Of a stretch of DNA of 64,000 nt, positions 17,009 through 23,704 are shown in pieces. The notes below the pieces were generated by a model. The model saw only the letters and a program-made list of their open reading frames with translations, ran no database searches and had not been told where the DNA came from. The stretch is from Oscillospiraceae bacterium. Its GTDB lineage: Bacteria > Bacillota > Clostridia > Oscillospirales > Ruminococcaceae. The stretch is taken from contig CAAGJI010000082.1 in NCBI GenBank assembly GCA_900770195.1, forward strand, positions 8,450-72,449, in the 5' to 3' direction. Made by a program: the position numbers and the translations under genes. Numbering within the stretch: position 1 is the stretch's first letter; the number at the start of each line of letters is the position of its first letter.

Positions 17009-17623
17009 ATGGCTAACAAAATTATAACAATCGAACGTGAATACGCAAGCGGCGGAAGAGAAATCGGAAAAAAAGTTGCAGAAGAACTCGGAATACCTTT
17101 CTACAACAGAGAAATACTTGAAATGGCAGCTGAAAGATGCAGTGTTTCACCTGAATATCTTGAAAATGCAGAAGAAGCAGCACCTAAAAGTTTTTTATAT
17201 TCCCTTATGCTTTCATCTAATCCTACAAGATCAGTTGAAGAAAATCTTCCTTTATCAGATAAAATATATATTATAGAAAGTCAGATTATACAGGAAATCG
17301 CAAAGAAAAGCAGCTGTGTTATTGTAGGAAGATGTGCAAACTATATTTTAAGCGATACAGAAGATGTTTTCAGCGTGTTTATATACAGCAGCAAAGAAGC
17401 AAGAATAAAACGTGCAGTTGAACAGTATGGTGTTGACAAGAAAAAAGCACTCGGTATACTTAAAAAATTTGATAAACGCAGAGAAACTTTTTACAGCATA
17501 AACACAGGCGGAAACTGGTATGACAAAGAAAATTATGCTATGTGTTTAAACAGCGGTGCTTTAGGAATAGATTTTTGCAGCAAACTTATTCTTGATGCTG
17601 TAAAAGAATCAGAAAAAAAGTGA
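17009..17623 (+). CDS. Cytidylate kinase-like protein
   Basis: 204 aa P-loop protein of the cytidylate-kinase-like (AAA_26) family common in Clostridia. The N-terminal IITIEREYASGGREIGKKVA replaces the classical Walker A with SGGREIG. IVGRCANYIL and a C-terminal KENYAMCLNSGALG block, typical of this family, follow. The true nucleotide substrate is unknown; genuine Cmk is usually longer and sits near rpsA/ispH. It is 20 bases upstream of the PRTase-like gene, so the two probably form an operon. Confidence 0.82.
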   Translation: MANKIITIEREYASGGREIGKKVAEELGIPFYNREILEMAAERCSVSPEYLENAEEAAPKSFLYSLMLSSNPTRSVEENLPLSDKIYIIESQIIQEIAKKSSCVIVGRCANYILSDTEDVFSVFIYSSKEARIKRAVEQYGVDKKKALGILKKFDKRRETFYSINTGGNWYDKENYAMCLNSGALGIDFCSKLILDAVKESEKK

Positions 17624-17643
17624 TATTTCAGTGAGGTAGAAAA

Positions 17644-18279
17644 ATGGATAATGCTATTGTTATAAAATCTGAAAACAACAATAAAATTCAGATAAAAGTT
17701 ACAGCAGGTCATTTTGCAACAAACCATTCACACGTTAATTATTTTATTGATTTAACAGACGTTAAAACACAATACAGAATGGCAAGAGAAGCAGGCAGAG
17801 AACTTGCAAAAATATATACGGACAGAAATCAGATTGACACAATAATCTGTCTTGAAGGCACTGAAATGGTTGGTTCATTCCTTGCACAGGATCTTGGTCA
17901 TCACGGAATGCATATAAATTCAGGACTTGACATATCAGTTATAGTTCCTGAAACAAATTCAAATAATCAGCTTTTATTCTGGGAAAATTTACAGCCTAAA
18001 ATAAAAAATAAACAGATACTTCTTCTTATGTCGACCGTTTCAACAGGCAAAACAATATCAAGAAGTGTTGAGTGCCTTAATTATTATGGTGGAAATCTTG
18101 TGGGAGTTGCAGCACTTTTCAGTGCCGCAAAAGAATTTGATGGAATTGAAATTTCCTCCCTCTTTTCAACAAAAGACTGTCCGGGATATTCAACAGTTAA
18201 AAGTACAGAATGTCCGCTTTGCAGGGCAGGCAAAAAAGTTGATGCGATTGTCAATTGCTTTGGTTATTCTAAAATATAA
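17644..18279 (+). CDS. Phosphoribosyltransferase-like protein
   Basis: 211 aa, type-I PRTase fold, resembling clostridial orotate-PRTase-like proteins. The expected PRPP loop (hydrophobic strand, two acidic residues, then TG-rich loop) appears as ILLLMSTVSTGKTISRS, where the usual acidic pair is replaced by Ser-Thr. The C-terminal CPLCRAGKKVDAIVNCFGYS element is shared by this subfamily. A GAGGTAG ribosome site precedes ATG 17644. It follows the cytidylate-kinase-like gene and ends at a terminator. Nucleotide salvage or regulation is a guess. Confidence 0.72.
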   Translation: MDNAIVIKSENNNKIQIKVTAGHFATNHSHVNYFIDLTDVKTQYRMAREAGRELAKIYTDRNQIDTIICLEGTEMVGSFLAQDLGHHGMHINSGLDISVIVPETNSNNQLLFWENLQPKIKNKQILLLMSTVSTGKTISRSVECLNYYGGNLVGVAALFSAAKEFDGIEISSLFSTKDCPGYSTVKSTECPLCRAGKKVDAIVNCFGYSKI

Positions 18280-18287
18280 TTTCAGCA

Positions 18288-18317
18288 GGGAAATCAATTG
18301 TTTGATTTCCCTTTTTT
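18288..18317. terminator. Intrinsic terminator between convergent genes
   Basis: GGGAAATCAA pairs with TTGATTTCCC around a TTGT loop, followed by six T on the plus strand. It just touches the stop of the minus-strand BofC-like gene. Confidence 0.85.
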
Positions 18318-18672
18318 ACGATAAATAATCCTCGATAATGCTTTGAAGTTCTGATTTGTTTTTTGCGTGAATGCCTTTGTTTAGTTCCTCTCTGTCAGCG
18401 TCTGTAAGAATATTTGAAGGGATTTCAAGAATATCATATAATTTGTCGTGGCTGTCGAAAACGGCAACACTCCCCTTGTAGAAGCGTACTGTGTAGCTTT
18501 CTTCTGTCTCCTGTTCGGCAGTTTCGGATTGAATTGTTTCACGCACAAGATTTGAATGCGATTCGGCACGTGTATTTTTTATATTTGTCGCAACTGAAGC
18601 AGCAGCTATAATCAAGGCTATACACAAACCTGTAAGTAAAATATAGATATTTTTCATATTTCTTTTTTTCAT
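18316..18672 (-). CDS. BofC C-terminal domain-like membrane-anchored protein
   Basis: 118 aa. One N-terminal membrane segment or signal anchor (residues ~8-28), then a Ser/Thr/Glu linker. The compact C-terminal domain, YTVRFYKGSVAVFDSHD continuing to a Leu/Asp-rich end (KGIHAKNKSELQSIIEDY), looks like the BofC C-terminal domain found in small clostridial proteins. B. subtilis BofC is a forespore-made inhibitor of SpoIVB signalling. The upstream sigma-F-like promoter supports forespore expression. AAAGGA lies 9 bases before ATG 18672. Homology is by eye, moderate confidence. Confidence 0.6.
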   Translation of the reverse strand: MKKRNMKNIYILLTGLCIALIIAAASVATNIKNTRAESHSNLVRETIQSETAEQETEESYTVRFYKGSVAVFDSHDKLYDILEIPSNILTDADREELNKGIHAKNKSELQSIIEDYLS

Positions 18673-18703
18673 AGCGTTGTATCCTTTTATTTGTATTTGA
18701 TTT

Positions 18704-18733
18704 GATTATTCCCTTTTTTTAAAAATTTTATAC
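18704..18733 (-). promoter_or_regulatory. Candidate sigma-F promoter of the BofC-like gene
   Basis: Minus strand: GTATA (18733-18729), exactly 15 bases, then GGGAATAATC (18713-18704). Against GYWTA-N15-GGNRANANTW this is 5/5 and 9/10. The start site would be ~25 bases before ATG 18672. It abuts the divergent tRNA promoter. Confidence 0.6.
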
Positions 18734-18762
18734 TTGACAAAATCAATTTTTTTTGTTATAAT
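18734..18762 (+). promoter_or_regulatory. Consensus sigma-A promoter of tRNA-Thr
   Basis: TTGACA (18734-18739), 17 bases, TATAAT (18757-18762), ending 8 bases before the tRNA. Confidence 0.88.
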
Positions 18763-18770
18763 ATAGTAGT

Positions 18771-18846
<76 letters not shown>

Positions 18847-18864
18847 AAAATAGGCGTTTTTTAA

Positions 18865-18900
18865 GGGCGATTTTTGATGAAATCAAAAATATGCCCTTTT
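18865..18900 (+). terminator. Terminator downstream of tRNA-Thr
   Basis: GGGC plus ATTTTTGAT pairs with ATCAAAAAT plus GCCC around a short loop, then TTTT. It ends the tRNA transcript. Confidence 0.7.
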
Positions 18901-19063
18901 GTATGCCCCTTGTACCATTATTTTTTTGAAAAAGGGAAAGGTGATTATATCATCAACAAAACATCGGATATAAAAAAATAGGTTAAAATAAAAGCAGGAC
19001 TATTCATCAGCCCTGCTTTTATTTTTTATTTCTCCTCACTCCTAATTTTTAACCATACCATAG
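18901..19063. other. Gene-free spacer between tRNA-Thr and spoIIGA
   Basis: I see no credible coding sequence. A second hairpin with T tract (AAAGCAGG/CCTGCTTT region, about 18989-19028) is the only clear element. It may be another terminator insulating spoIIGA. The open frames here are under 15 codons. Confidence 0.6.
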
Positions 19064-19098
19064 TTTCGACAAATTTCGCTCTATAAACGTGCTATAAT
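19064..19098 (+). promoter_or_regulatory. Spo0A-box promoter of spoIIGA-sigE
   Basis: TTTCGACAAA (19064-19073) is the exact reverse complement of the 0A box TTTGTCGAAA. It overlaps the -35 position of a TATAAT at 19093-19098, with no good -35 hexamer, as expected of a Spo0A-activated sigma-A promoter. A start near 19105 would leave a very short leader. An alternative -10, TATAAA at 19082, would give ~20 bases. Confidence 0.75.
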
Positions 19099-19115
19099 AA
19101 TAGCAGGTGATAAGA

Positions 19116-19955
19116 TTGACAGTTTACATTGATGTTTTAATATTGATAAATACATATATAAATTACTTGCTGCTTAGTTTAACAGCCAAAATTCTGCATA
19201 TAAAAATAAAATTTAAACGGTGCATAATAACAGCTGCCGTTTCATCTCTTTTATCTTTTTTTTATTTTCTGCCTGAATATTCAGACGCAATTATTATATT
19301 TTTAAGAATAACAGCATCATTTATAATAACATTTGCAGCTTTTGGAAAAACAGATTTATTTTCACTTGTAAAAAACAGTTTCTTTTTTTCGGGAATATAT
19401 TTTATCTTTGCAGGACTTTTATCATATGTTTCGCAATTTGAAATTTTTAAAAGCGTACTCGATGTTAATAATATGACAGCTTATTCGACTGTTTCAATTA
19501 CATTTTTAATTGTTACAGCAGGGATATTTTATGCTGTTATAAGCATAGCTGAAAGATTTATTTTAACTGAAACAAGTTTATCAGGCGGTTTTTCTGTTAT
19601 CATAAAAAGCGGAAACAATGAAGTTGAACTGAAAGGAATCGCTGACACAGGCAACACTCTGACAGACTGTTTCAGCGGAAAAGCTGTTATAGTTGCAGGA
19701 AGAGAAAGCCTTGCTTCAATAACAGGTGTACCTTCAAATAATTCTGAAAGCACTCTTCTTTCAGGACAGCATTTGAAAGGTTACAGGGTTATTCCCTATT
19801 CAACTTGTTCACAAGACAGCGTTTTACCTGTTTTTACACCTGATAAAGTTGTTATAAAAGACCTTAAACGAAAAACACAAAAATCGGTTGATGTGCTTGT
19901 TGGTGTTTCAAGAAACGGTAAAGAGGCAGTTTTCAACCCTAAGCTGCTTATATAG
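19116..19955 (+). CDS. spoIIGA: Sigma-E processing peptidase SpoIIGA
   Basis: About 279 aa. The N-terminal half has about five membrane helices (1-~150). The C-terminal half is an aspartic-protease-like domain with the active-site motif ADTGNTLTD. It cleaves pro-sigma-E at the sporulation septum in response to SpoIIR. The start is taken as TTG 19116 ([12 protein letters not shown], matching the family's YLDVIW-like opening), with AGGTGA five bases upstream. The GTG at 19107 overlaps that site. It is followed 11 bases later by sigE. Confidence 0.93.
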   Translation: MTVYIDVLILINTYINYLLLSLTAKILHIKIKFKRCIITAAVSSLLSFFYFLPEYSDAIIIFLRITASFIITFAAFGKTDLFSLVKNSFFFSGIYFIFAGLLSYVSQFEIFKSVLDVNNMTAYSTVSITFLIVTAGIFYAVISIAERFILTETSLSGGFSVIIKSGNNEVELKGIADTGNTLTDCFSGKAVIVAGRESLASITGVPSNNSESTLLSGQHLKGYRVIPYSTCSQDSVLPVFTPDKVVIKDLKRKTQKSVDVLVGVSRNGKEAVFNPKLLI

Positions 19956-19966
19956 GAGGAAAATAT

Positions 19967-20689
19967 ATGTTTTTATATGTCATCAGGGAAAAAATAAAAA
20001 TACTCATTGAAAAAATCAGGCTTGGAATTTTTGGAAAAGTAAACTACATTGGCGGAACTGACACCCTCCCTCCGCCTTTGTCAAAAGAGGAACTTGATGA
20101 AATATTTGAAAAAATTGAAAAATCAAACGATAAATCGGCAAAAGAAAAATTAATTGTACATAATTTAAGGCTTGTTGTTTATATAGCGAAAAAATTCGAA
20201 TCAAGCGGTGTTTATATCGAAGATTTAATTTCTATTGGAACAATCGGGCTTATAAAAGCGGTCAATACTTTTTGTCCTTCAAAAAATATTAAACTTGCAA
20301 CATATGCTTCAAGGTGCATTGAAAATGAAATACTTATGTATTTAAGAAAATCATCTCAGCATAAGTCAGATATTTCAATAGATGAACCTCTTAATGTTGA
20401 CTGGGACGGAAATGTTTTGCTTCTTTCTGATATTCTTGGAACAGATAACGATATTGTAAGTCGTGATATTGAATATGAAACTGAAAAACAGGTTCTGAAA
20501 GATGCTGTTTATTCTCTCTGTCCACGTGAAAGACAAATTATGGAAATGCGTTTTGGACTTGGAGAATATAAAAAAGAACAGACTCAAAAAGAAGTCGCTG
20601 AAAAAATAGGAATATCACAGTCATATATATCAAGACTTGAAAAGAAAATCATCAAAAAGCTTAAAGCAAAGCTTGAAATGCTGATTTAA
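19967..20689 (+). CDS. sigE: Mother-cell sigma factor SigE (pro-form)
   Basis: 240 aa. The N-terminal pro-sequence (~1-30, amphipathic, Lys-rich) leads into [16 protein letters not shown], the conserved region around the SpoIIGA cleavage site. Region 2 has [16 protein letters not shown] and the [13 protein letters not shown] block. Region 4 has [11 protein letters not shown] and a C-terminal helix-turn-helix with [20 protein letters not shown] precedes the ATG. It sits with spoIIGA under the Spo0A-box promoter. It directs early mother-cell transcription. Confidence 0.95.
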   Translation: MFLYVIREKIKILIEKIRLGIFGKVNYIGGTDTLPPPLSKEELDEIFEKIEKSNDKSAKEKLIVHNLRLVVYIAKKFESSGVYIEDLISIGTIGLIKAVNTFCPSKNIKLATYASRCIENEILMYLRKSSQHKSDISIDEPLNVDWDGNVLLLSDILGTDNDIVSRDIEYETEKQVLKDAVYSLCPRERQIMEMRFGLGEYKKEQTQKEVAEKIGISQSYISRLEKKIIKKLKAKLEMLI

Positions 20690-20717
20690 AAAAAATATAA
20701 ATTTTTTTGTTTGTCTA

Positions 20718-20746
20718 TTGCATTTTTTATTAAAATCGTGTATGAT
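20718..20746 (+). promoter_or_regulatory. Weak candidate promoter of the GH3 gene
   Basis: TTGCAT (20718-20723), 17 bases, TATGAT (20741-20746). The -35 is poor. Confidence 0.35.
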
Positions 20747-20765
20747 ATATAGTATGTGCAAAGGT

Positions 20766-20792
20766 GACACCGTACAGAGTTTGTGCGGTGTC
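20766..20792 (+). promoter_or_regulatory. Leader hairpin upstream of the GH3 gene
   Basis: An 11-bp stem (GACACCGTACA/TGTGCGGTGTC, one G-T pair) with a 5-base loop and no following T run. It lies between the putative promoter and the AAGGAAG site. Confidence 0.4.
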
Positions 20793-20818
20793 GTTTGAAA
20801 TTCAAGGAAGTGATATAT

Positions 20819-22927
20819 ATGGATAAATACTTAAATACTGAACTTAGTTTTGAAGAAAGGGCAGAAGACCTTGTTTCAAAAATGAAAATAGAAGAAAAAT
20901 GTGGACAGATGAAATATGATGCACCTGCAATAGAAAGACTTAACATTCCAAAATATCAATGGTGGAATGAAGGTCTTCACGGTGTTGCAAGAGCAGGCAC
21001 AGCAACAGTTTTTCCGCAGGCAATAGGTCTTGCTGCAATGTTTTCTCCACAATGGCTAAATACTGCTGCAAACGTTATTTCACTTGAAGCAAGAGCAAAA
21101 TTCAATGCATCAACATCTTATGAAGACAGAGGCATATACAAAGGATTGACTTTGTGGTCACCTAATGTAAATATTTTTCGTGATCCACGCTGGGGAAGAG
21201 GTCAGGAAACATATGGTGAAGACCCTTATCTTAGCGGTACGCTTGGTACAGCCTTTGTAAGAGGCATTCAGGGAAATGGCAAATACTGGATGGCTGCTGC
21301 CTGCATAAAGCATTTTGCAGCACACAGCGGCCCTGAAGCAATACGTCATGGGTTTGATTCAGTCGTTTCAGAAAAAGACCTTGAAGAAACATATCTCTAT
21401 GCATTCAGAACAGTTATAGAAAATACAGATGTTGCAGGTGTTATGGGTGCGTATAATATGGTGAATGGCGAACCATCTTGTGCAAGCGATTATTTAACTC
21501 ACAAGCTTCGTGATGAATGGGGTTTTGACGGCTATTTTGTTTCGGACTGCTGGGCAATAAGAGATTTTCATGAAGAAATGAAAGTAACTTATACTCCTGC
21601 TGAATCAGCAGCACTTGCTGTAAATCATCAGTGCGATTTAAACTGCGGCTGTACATATCAGCATTTAATGAGTGCAGTAAGTACAGGAAAAGTTACAAGT
21701 GAAGTGATAAACAGAAGCGTCACAAGACTTATGAAAACAAGAATGCACCTTGGAATGTTTGATGTGACAGAACTTGATGATATTCCTTTTACTGTTGTTG
21801 ACTGTGATGAACATAAAAAAATAAATCTCGAATGTGCAAGACGTTCAATTGTACTTCTTAAAAATGATAATATTCTTCCGCTTGATGAAACCAAGATAAA
21901 AACAATTGCTGTCATAGGTCCTAATGCAGACAGAAAAGAACCTCTTGAAGGCAACTATTGTGGAACAGCATCTGAATATGTAACATTTTTACAGGGAATA
22001 AAAAGACGTTTCAGCGGCAGGGTTATATATGCACAGGGTTGTCATCTTTACGAAGAAAAAGTTGAAAAGCTTGCAGAACCTCACGACCGCCTTTCTGAGG
22101 CACTTGCAGCAGCGGCAGAATCTGACATTGTTATTATATGTGCAGGACTTGACGCAACGCTTGAGGGTGAAGAGGGCGACACAGGAAACGCTTATGCATC
22201 AGGAGATAAAATGAATCTGCGTTACCCTCAACCACAGCGTGAACTCATAAGACAGATAACAGCAACAGGCAAGCCTTGCATACTTGTTACAGCATCAGGC
22301 GGGGCAATGAATCCTGAAACAAAAAATCTTGCAGCAGAAATTCAAGTCTGGTATCCGGGTGCACAGGGTGGAAATGCACTTGCTGAAATTTTATTCGGCG
22401 ATATTTCCCCATCGGGAAAACTTCCTGTAACATTTTATAAAACAGCCGACCTTTTGCCTGATTTTATTGATTACTCAATGAAGGGCAGAACATACAGATA
22501 CCTTGAAAATGACAACAATGTTCTTTATCCGTTTGGTTTTGGTTTAACTTACGGCGATGTTAAAGTTAAAAAAATAAAATGGAAAAAGGGCAGTTTTGGC
22601 GGATATGTTGTTTCGGAAATAGAAAACAGCGGAAAATATGACACAGAAGATGTCATAGAAATTTATGTATCGATAAATTCAAGTTACGAAGTTCCAAAAA
22701 CAAGTCTTTGCGGAATACACCGTATTAAATGCAATGCAGGTAAATCAAAAAAAGTTATCATTCCTATACAGCTTGAATCTTTCACAATTGTCAAGGAAAA
22801 CGGTGAACGTTGTATAGACAAAGATGCATCATATAAAATTTTTGCAGATACAAAAAGTCCTGATAAAAACAGTATCTGTACTGAAATAACTTTTGATGAA
22901 ATAGGAAATGGACAAAGGATAAAATAA
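20819..22927 (+). CDS. Glycoside hydrolase family 3, beta-xylosidase-like
   Basis: 702 aa, no signal peptide, so probably cytoplasmic. The GH3 N-terminal TIM barrel (~15-320) has YQWWNEGLHGVARAG, typical of the beta-xylosidase/arabinofuranosidase branch, and the nucleophile Asp243 in FVSDCWAI. The GH3 C-terminal alpha/beta domain (~345-580) has GPNADRKEPLEGNY and PGAQGGNALAEILFGD, and a fibronectin-III-like tail follows. It should cleave imported xylo- or gluco-oligosaccharides. It is followed 3 bases later by a membrane-anchored unknown. The exact sugar preference is inferred from motifs only. Confidence 0.88.
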   Translation: MDKYLNTELSFEERAEDLVSKMKIEEKCGQMKYDAPAIERLNIPKYQWWNEGLHGVARAGTATVFPQAIGLAAMFSPQWLNTAANVISLEARAKFNASTSYEDRGIYKGLTLWSPNVNIFRDPRWGRGQETYGEDPYLSGTLGTAFVRGIQGNGKYWMAAACIKHFAAHSGPEAIRHGFDSVVSEKDLEETYLYAFRTVIENTDVAGVMGAYNMVNGEPSCASDYLTHKLRDEWGFDGYFVSDCWAIRDFHEEMKVTYTPAESAALAVNHQCDLNCGCTYQHLMSAVSTGKVTSEVINRSVTRLMKTRMHLGMFDVTELDDIPFTVVDCDEHKKINLECARRSIVLLKNDNILPLDETKIKTIAVIGPNADRKEPLEGNYCGTASEYVTFLQGIKRRFSGRVIYAQGCHLYEEKVEKLAEPHDRLSEALAAAAESDIVIICAGLDATLEGEEGDTGNAYASGDKMNLRYPQPQRELIRQITATGKPCILVTASGGAMNPETKNLAAEIQVWYPGAQGGNALAEILFGDISPSGKLPVTFYKTADLLPDFIDYSMKGRTYRYLENDNNVLYPFGFGLTYGDVKVKKIKWKKGSFGGYVVSEIENSGKYDTEDVIEIYVSINSSYEVPKTSLCGIHRIKCNAGKSKKVIIPIQLESFTIVKENGERCIDKDASYKIFADTKSPDKNSICTEITFDEIGNGQRIK

Positions 22928-22930
22928 AAA

Positions 22931-23563
22931 ATGGAAAAAACTGAAAAAAAGAAGAAAAACGGACTGCTTATAGCAGCAGTCGTTCTTATAACTATAATTG
23001 TAGTTGCTGTGGCAGCACTTGCAGCGGTACATATTGTTTCGGGTGTTAAAGAAAAAAACCGTGAAAAAGAATATGGTAAAGTCATAGAAGACCTTATGGA
23101 CAGCTATATGAATCAGGATATTGACAAGTATATTTCCCTTTGTTATCCCGGTGAATTTCTTGAACTTGAAGCTGATGCATACTATGACGGAAGTATTGAT
23201 GATTTAAAAAGCGACCTTAAAGCAAACCTTAAAGAAGAAAACTCTGCCATAAAAAATTACTATGGTTCGCAGGTTGATTTCAAGGTAAAAGTTAATAATG
23301 TTCGTGATGCTTCTTCTTCTGATATTTCATCAGTTAAAAGTCAGATGGATAAATGGACTGAATCAATTGGTGCAGATGAAGAAAAAATCAAAACAGCCTA
23401 CAGAATGTCTTTCGATCTGAACGTTAAAACAACAGGCGGAAGCAGAAATGTCGTTGATTGCTATGCAATGATTGTTCTTACTGAAAGCGGTGACAAATTG
23501 CTTTGGGACTGGAATTTCAACAACGCAGACTGGGATTCCTACACATATTATAATGAAGATTGA
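22931..23563 (+). CDS. Membrane-anchored protein of unknown function
   Basis: 210 aa. A Lys-rich N-terminus, one strong membrane helix (~13-37), then an extracytoplasmic domain rich in charged residues. Phrases such as VIEDLMDSYMNQDIDKYISLCYP and a Trp-rich C-terminus (LLWDWNFNNADWDSY) recall NTF2/DUF4878-like fold proteins of Clostridia, but I cannot name a family. It starts 3 bases after the GH3 stop behind an AAAGGA within the GH3 end, so it is co-transcribed. A terminator follows. Confidence 0.7.
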   Translation: MEKTEKKKKNGLLIAAVVLITIIVVAVAALAAVHIVSGVKEKNREKEYGKVIEDLMDSYMNQDIDKYISLCYPGEFLELEADAYYDGSIDDLKSDLKANLKEENSAIKNYYGSQVDFKVKVNNVRDASSSDISSVKSQMDKWTESIGADEEKIKTAYRMSFDLNVKTTGGSRNVVDCYAMIVLTESGDKLLWDWNFNNADWDSYTYYNED

Positions 23564-23574
23564 TTTTACATCAA

Positions 23575-23614
23575 CCGTCGGATTATTAAAATCCGGCGGC
23601 TTTTCTGTTTTTTA
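23575..23614 (+). terminator. Intrinsic terminator after the GH3 operon
   Basis: CCGTCGGATT pairs with AATCCGGCGG (one G-T pair), then CTTTTCTGTTTTTT. Confidence 0.88.
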
Positions 23615-23625
23615 GAAAAATTCAC

Positions 23626-23654
23626 TTGACGTTGATGTTTTGTTATGTTATAAT
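23626..23654 (+). promoter_or_regulatory. Sigma-A promoter of the dockerin protease
   Basis: TTGACG (23626-23631), 17 bases, TATAAT (23649-23654), 50 bases before the ATG. Confidence 0.8.
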
Positions 23655-23704
23655 ATAGGGTATAATAAAAAATATAAAACTTCTTTTTAAGAAAAGGTGG
23701 AAAA

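Noticed and set aside
18939..18971. Tiny open frame after tRNA-Thr with a possible ribosome site
   Set aside because: Ten codons from a GTG, no recognisable sequence; more likely chance.
20819..22927. GH3 enzyme as a cellulosomal component
   Set aside because: No signal peptide and no dockerin, so it should stay in the cytoplasm.
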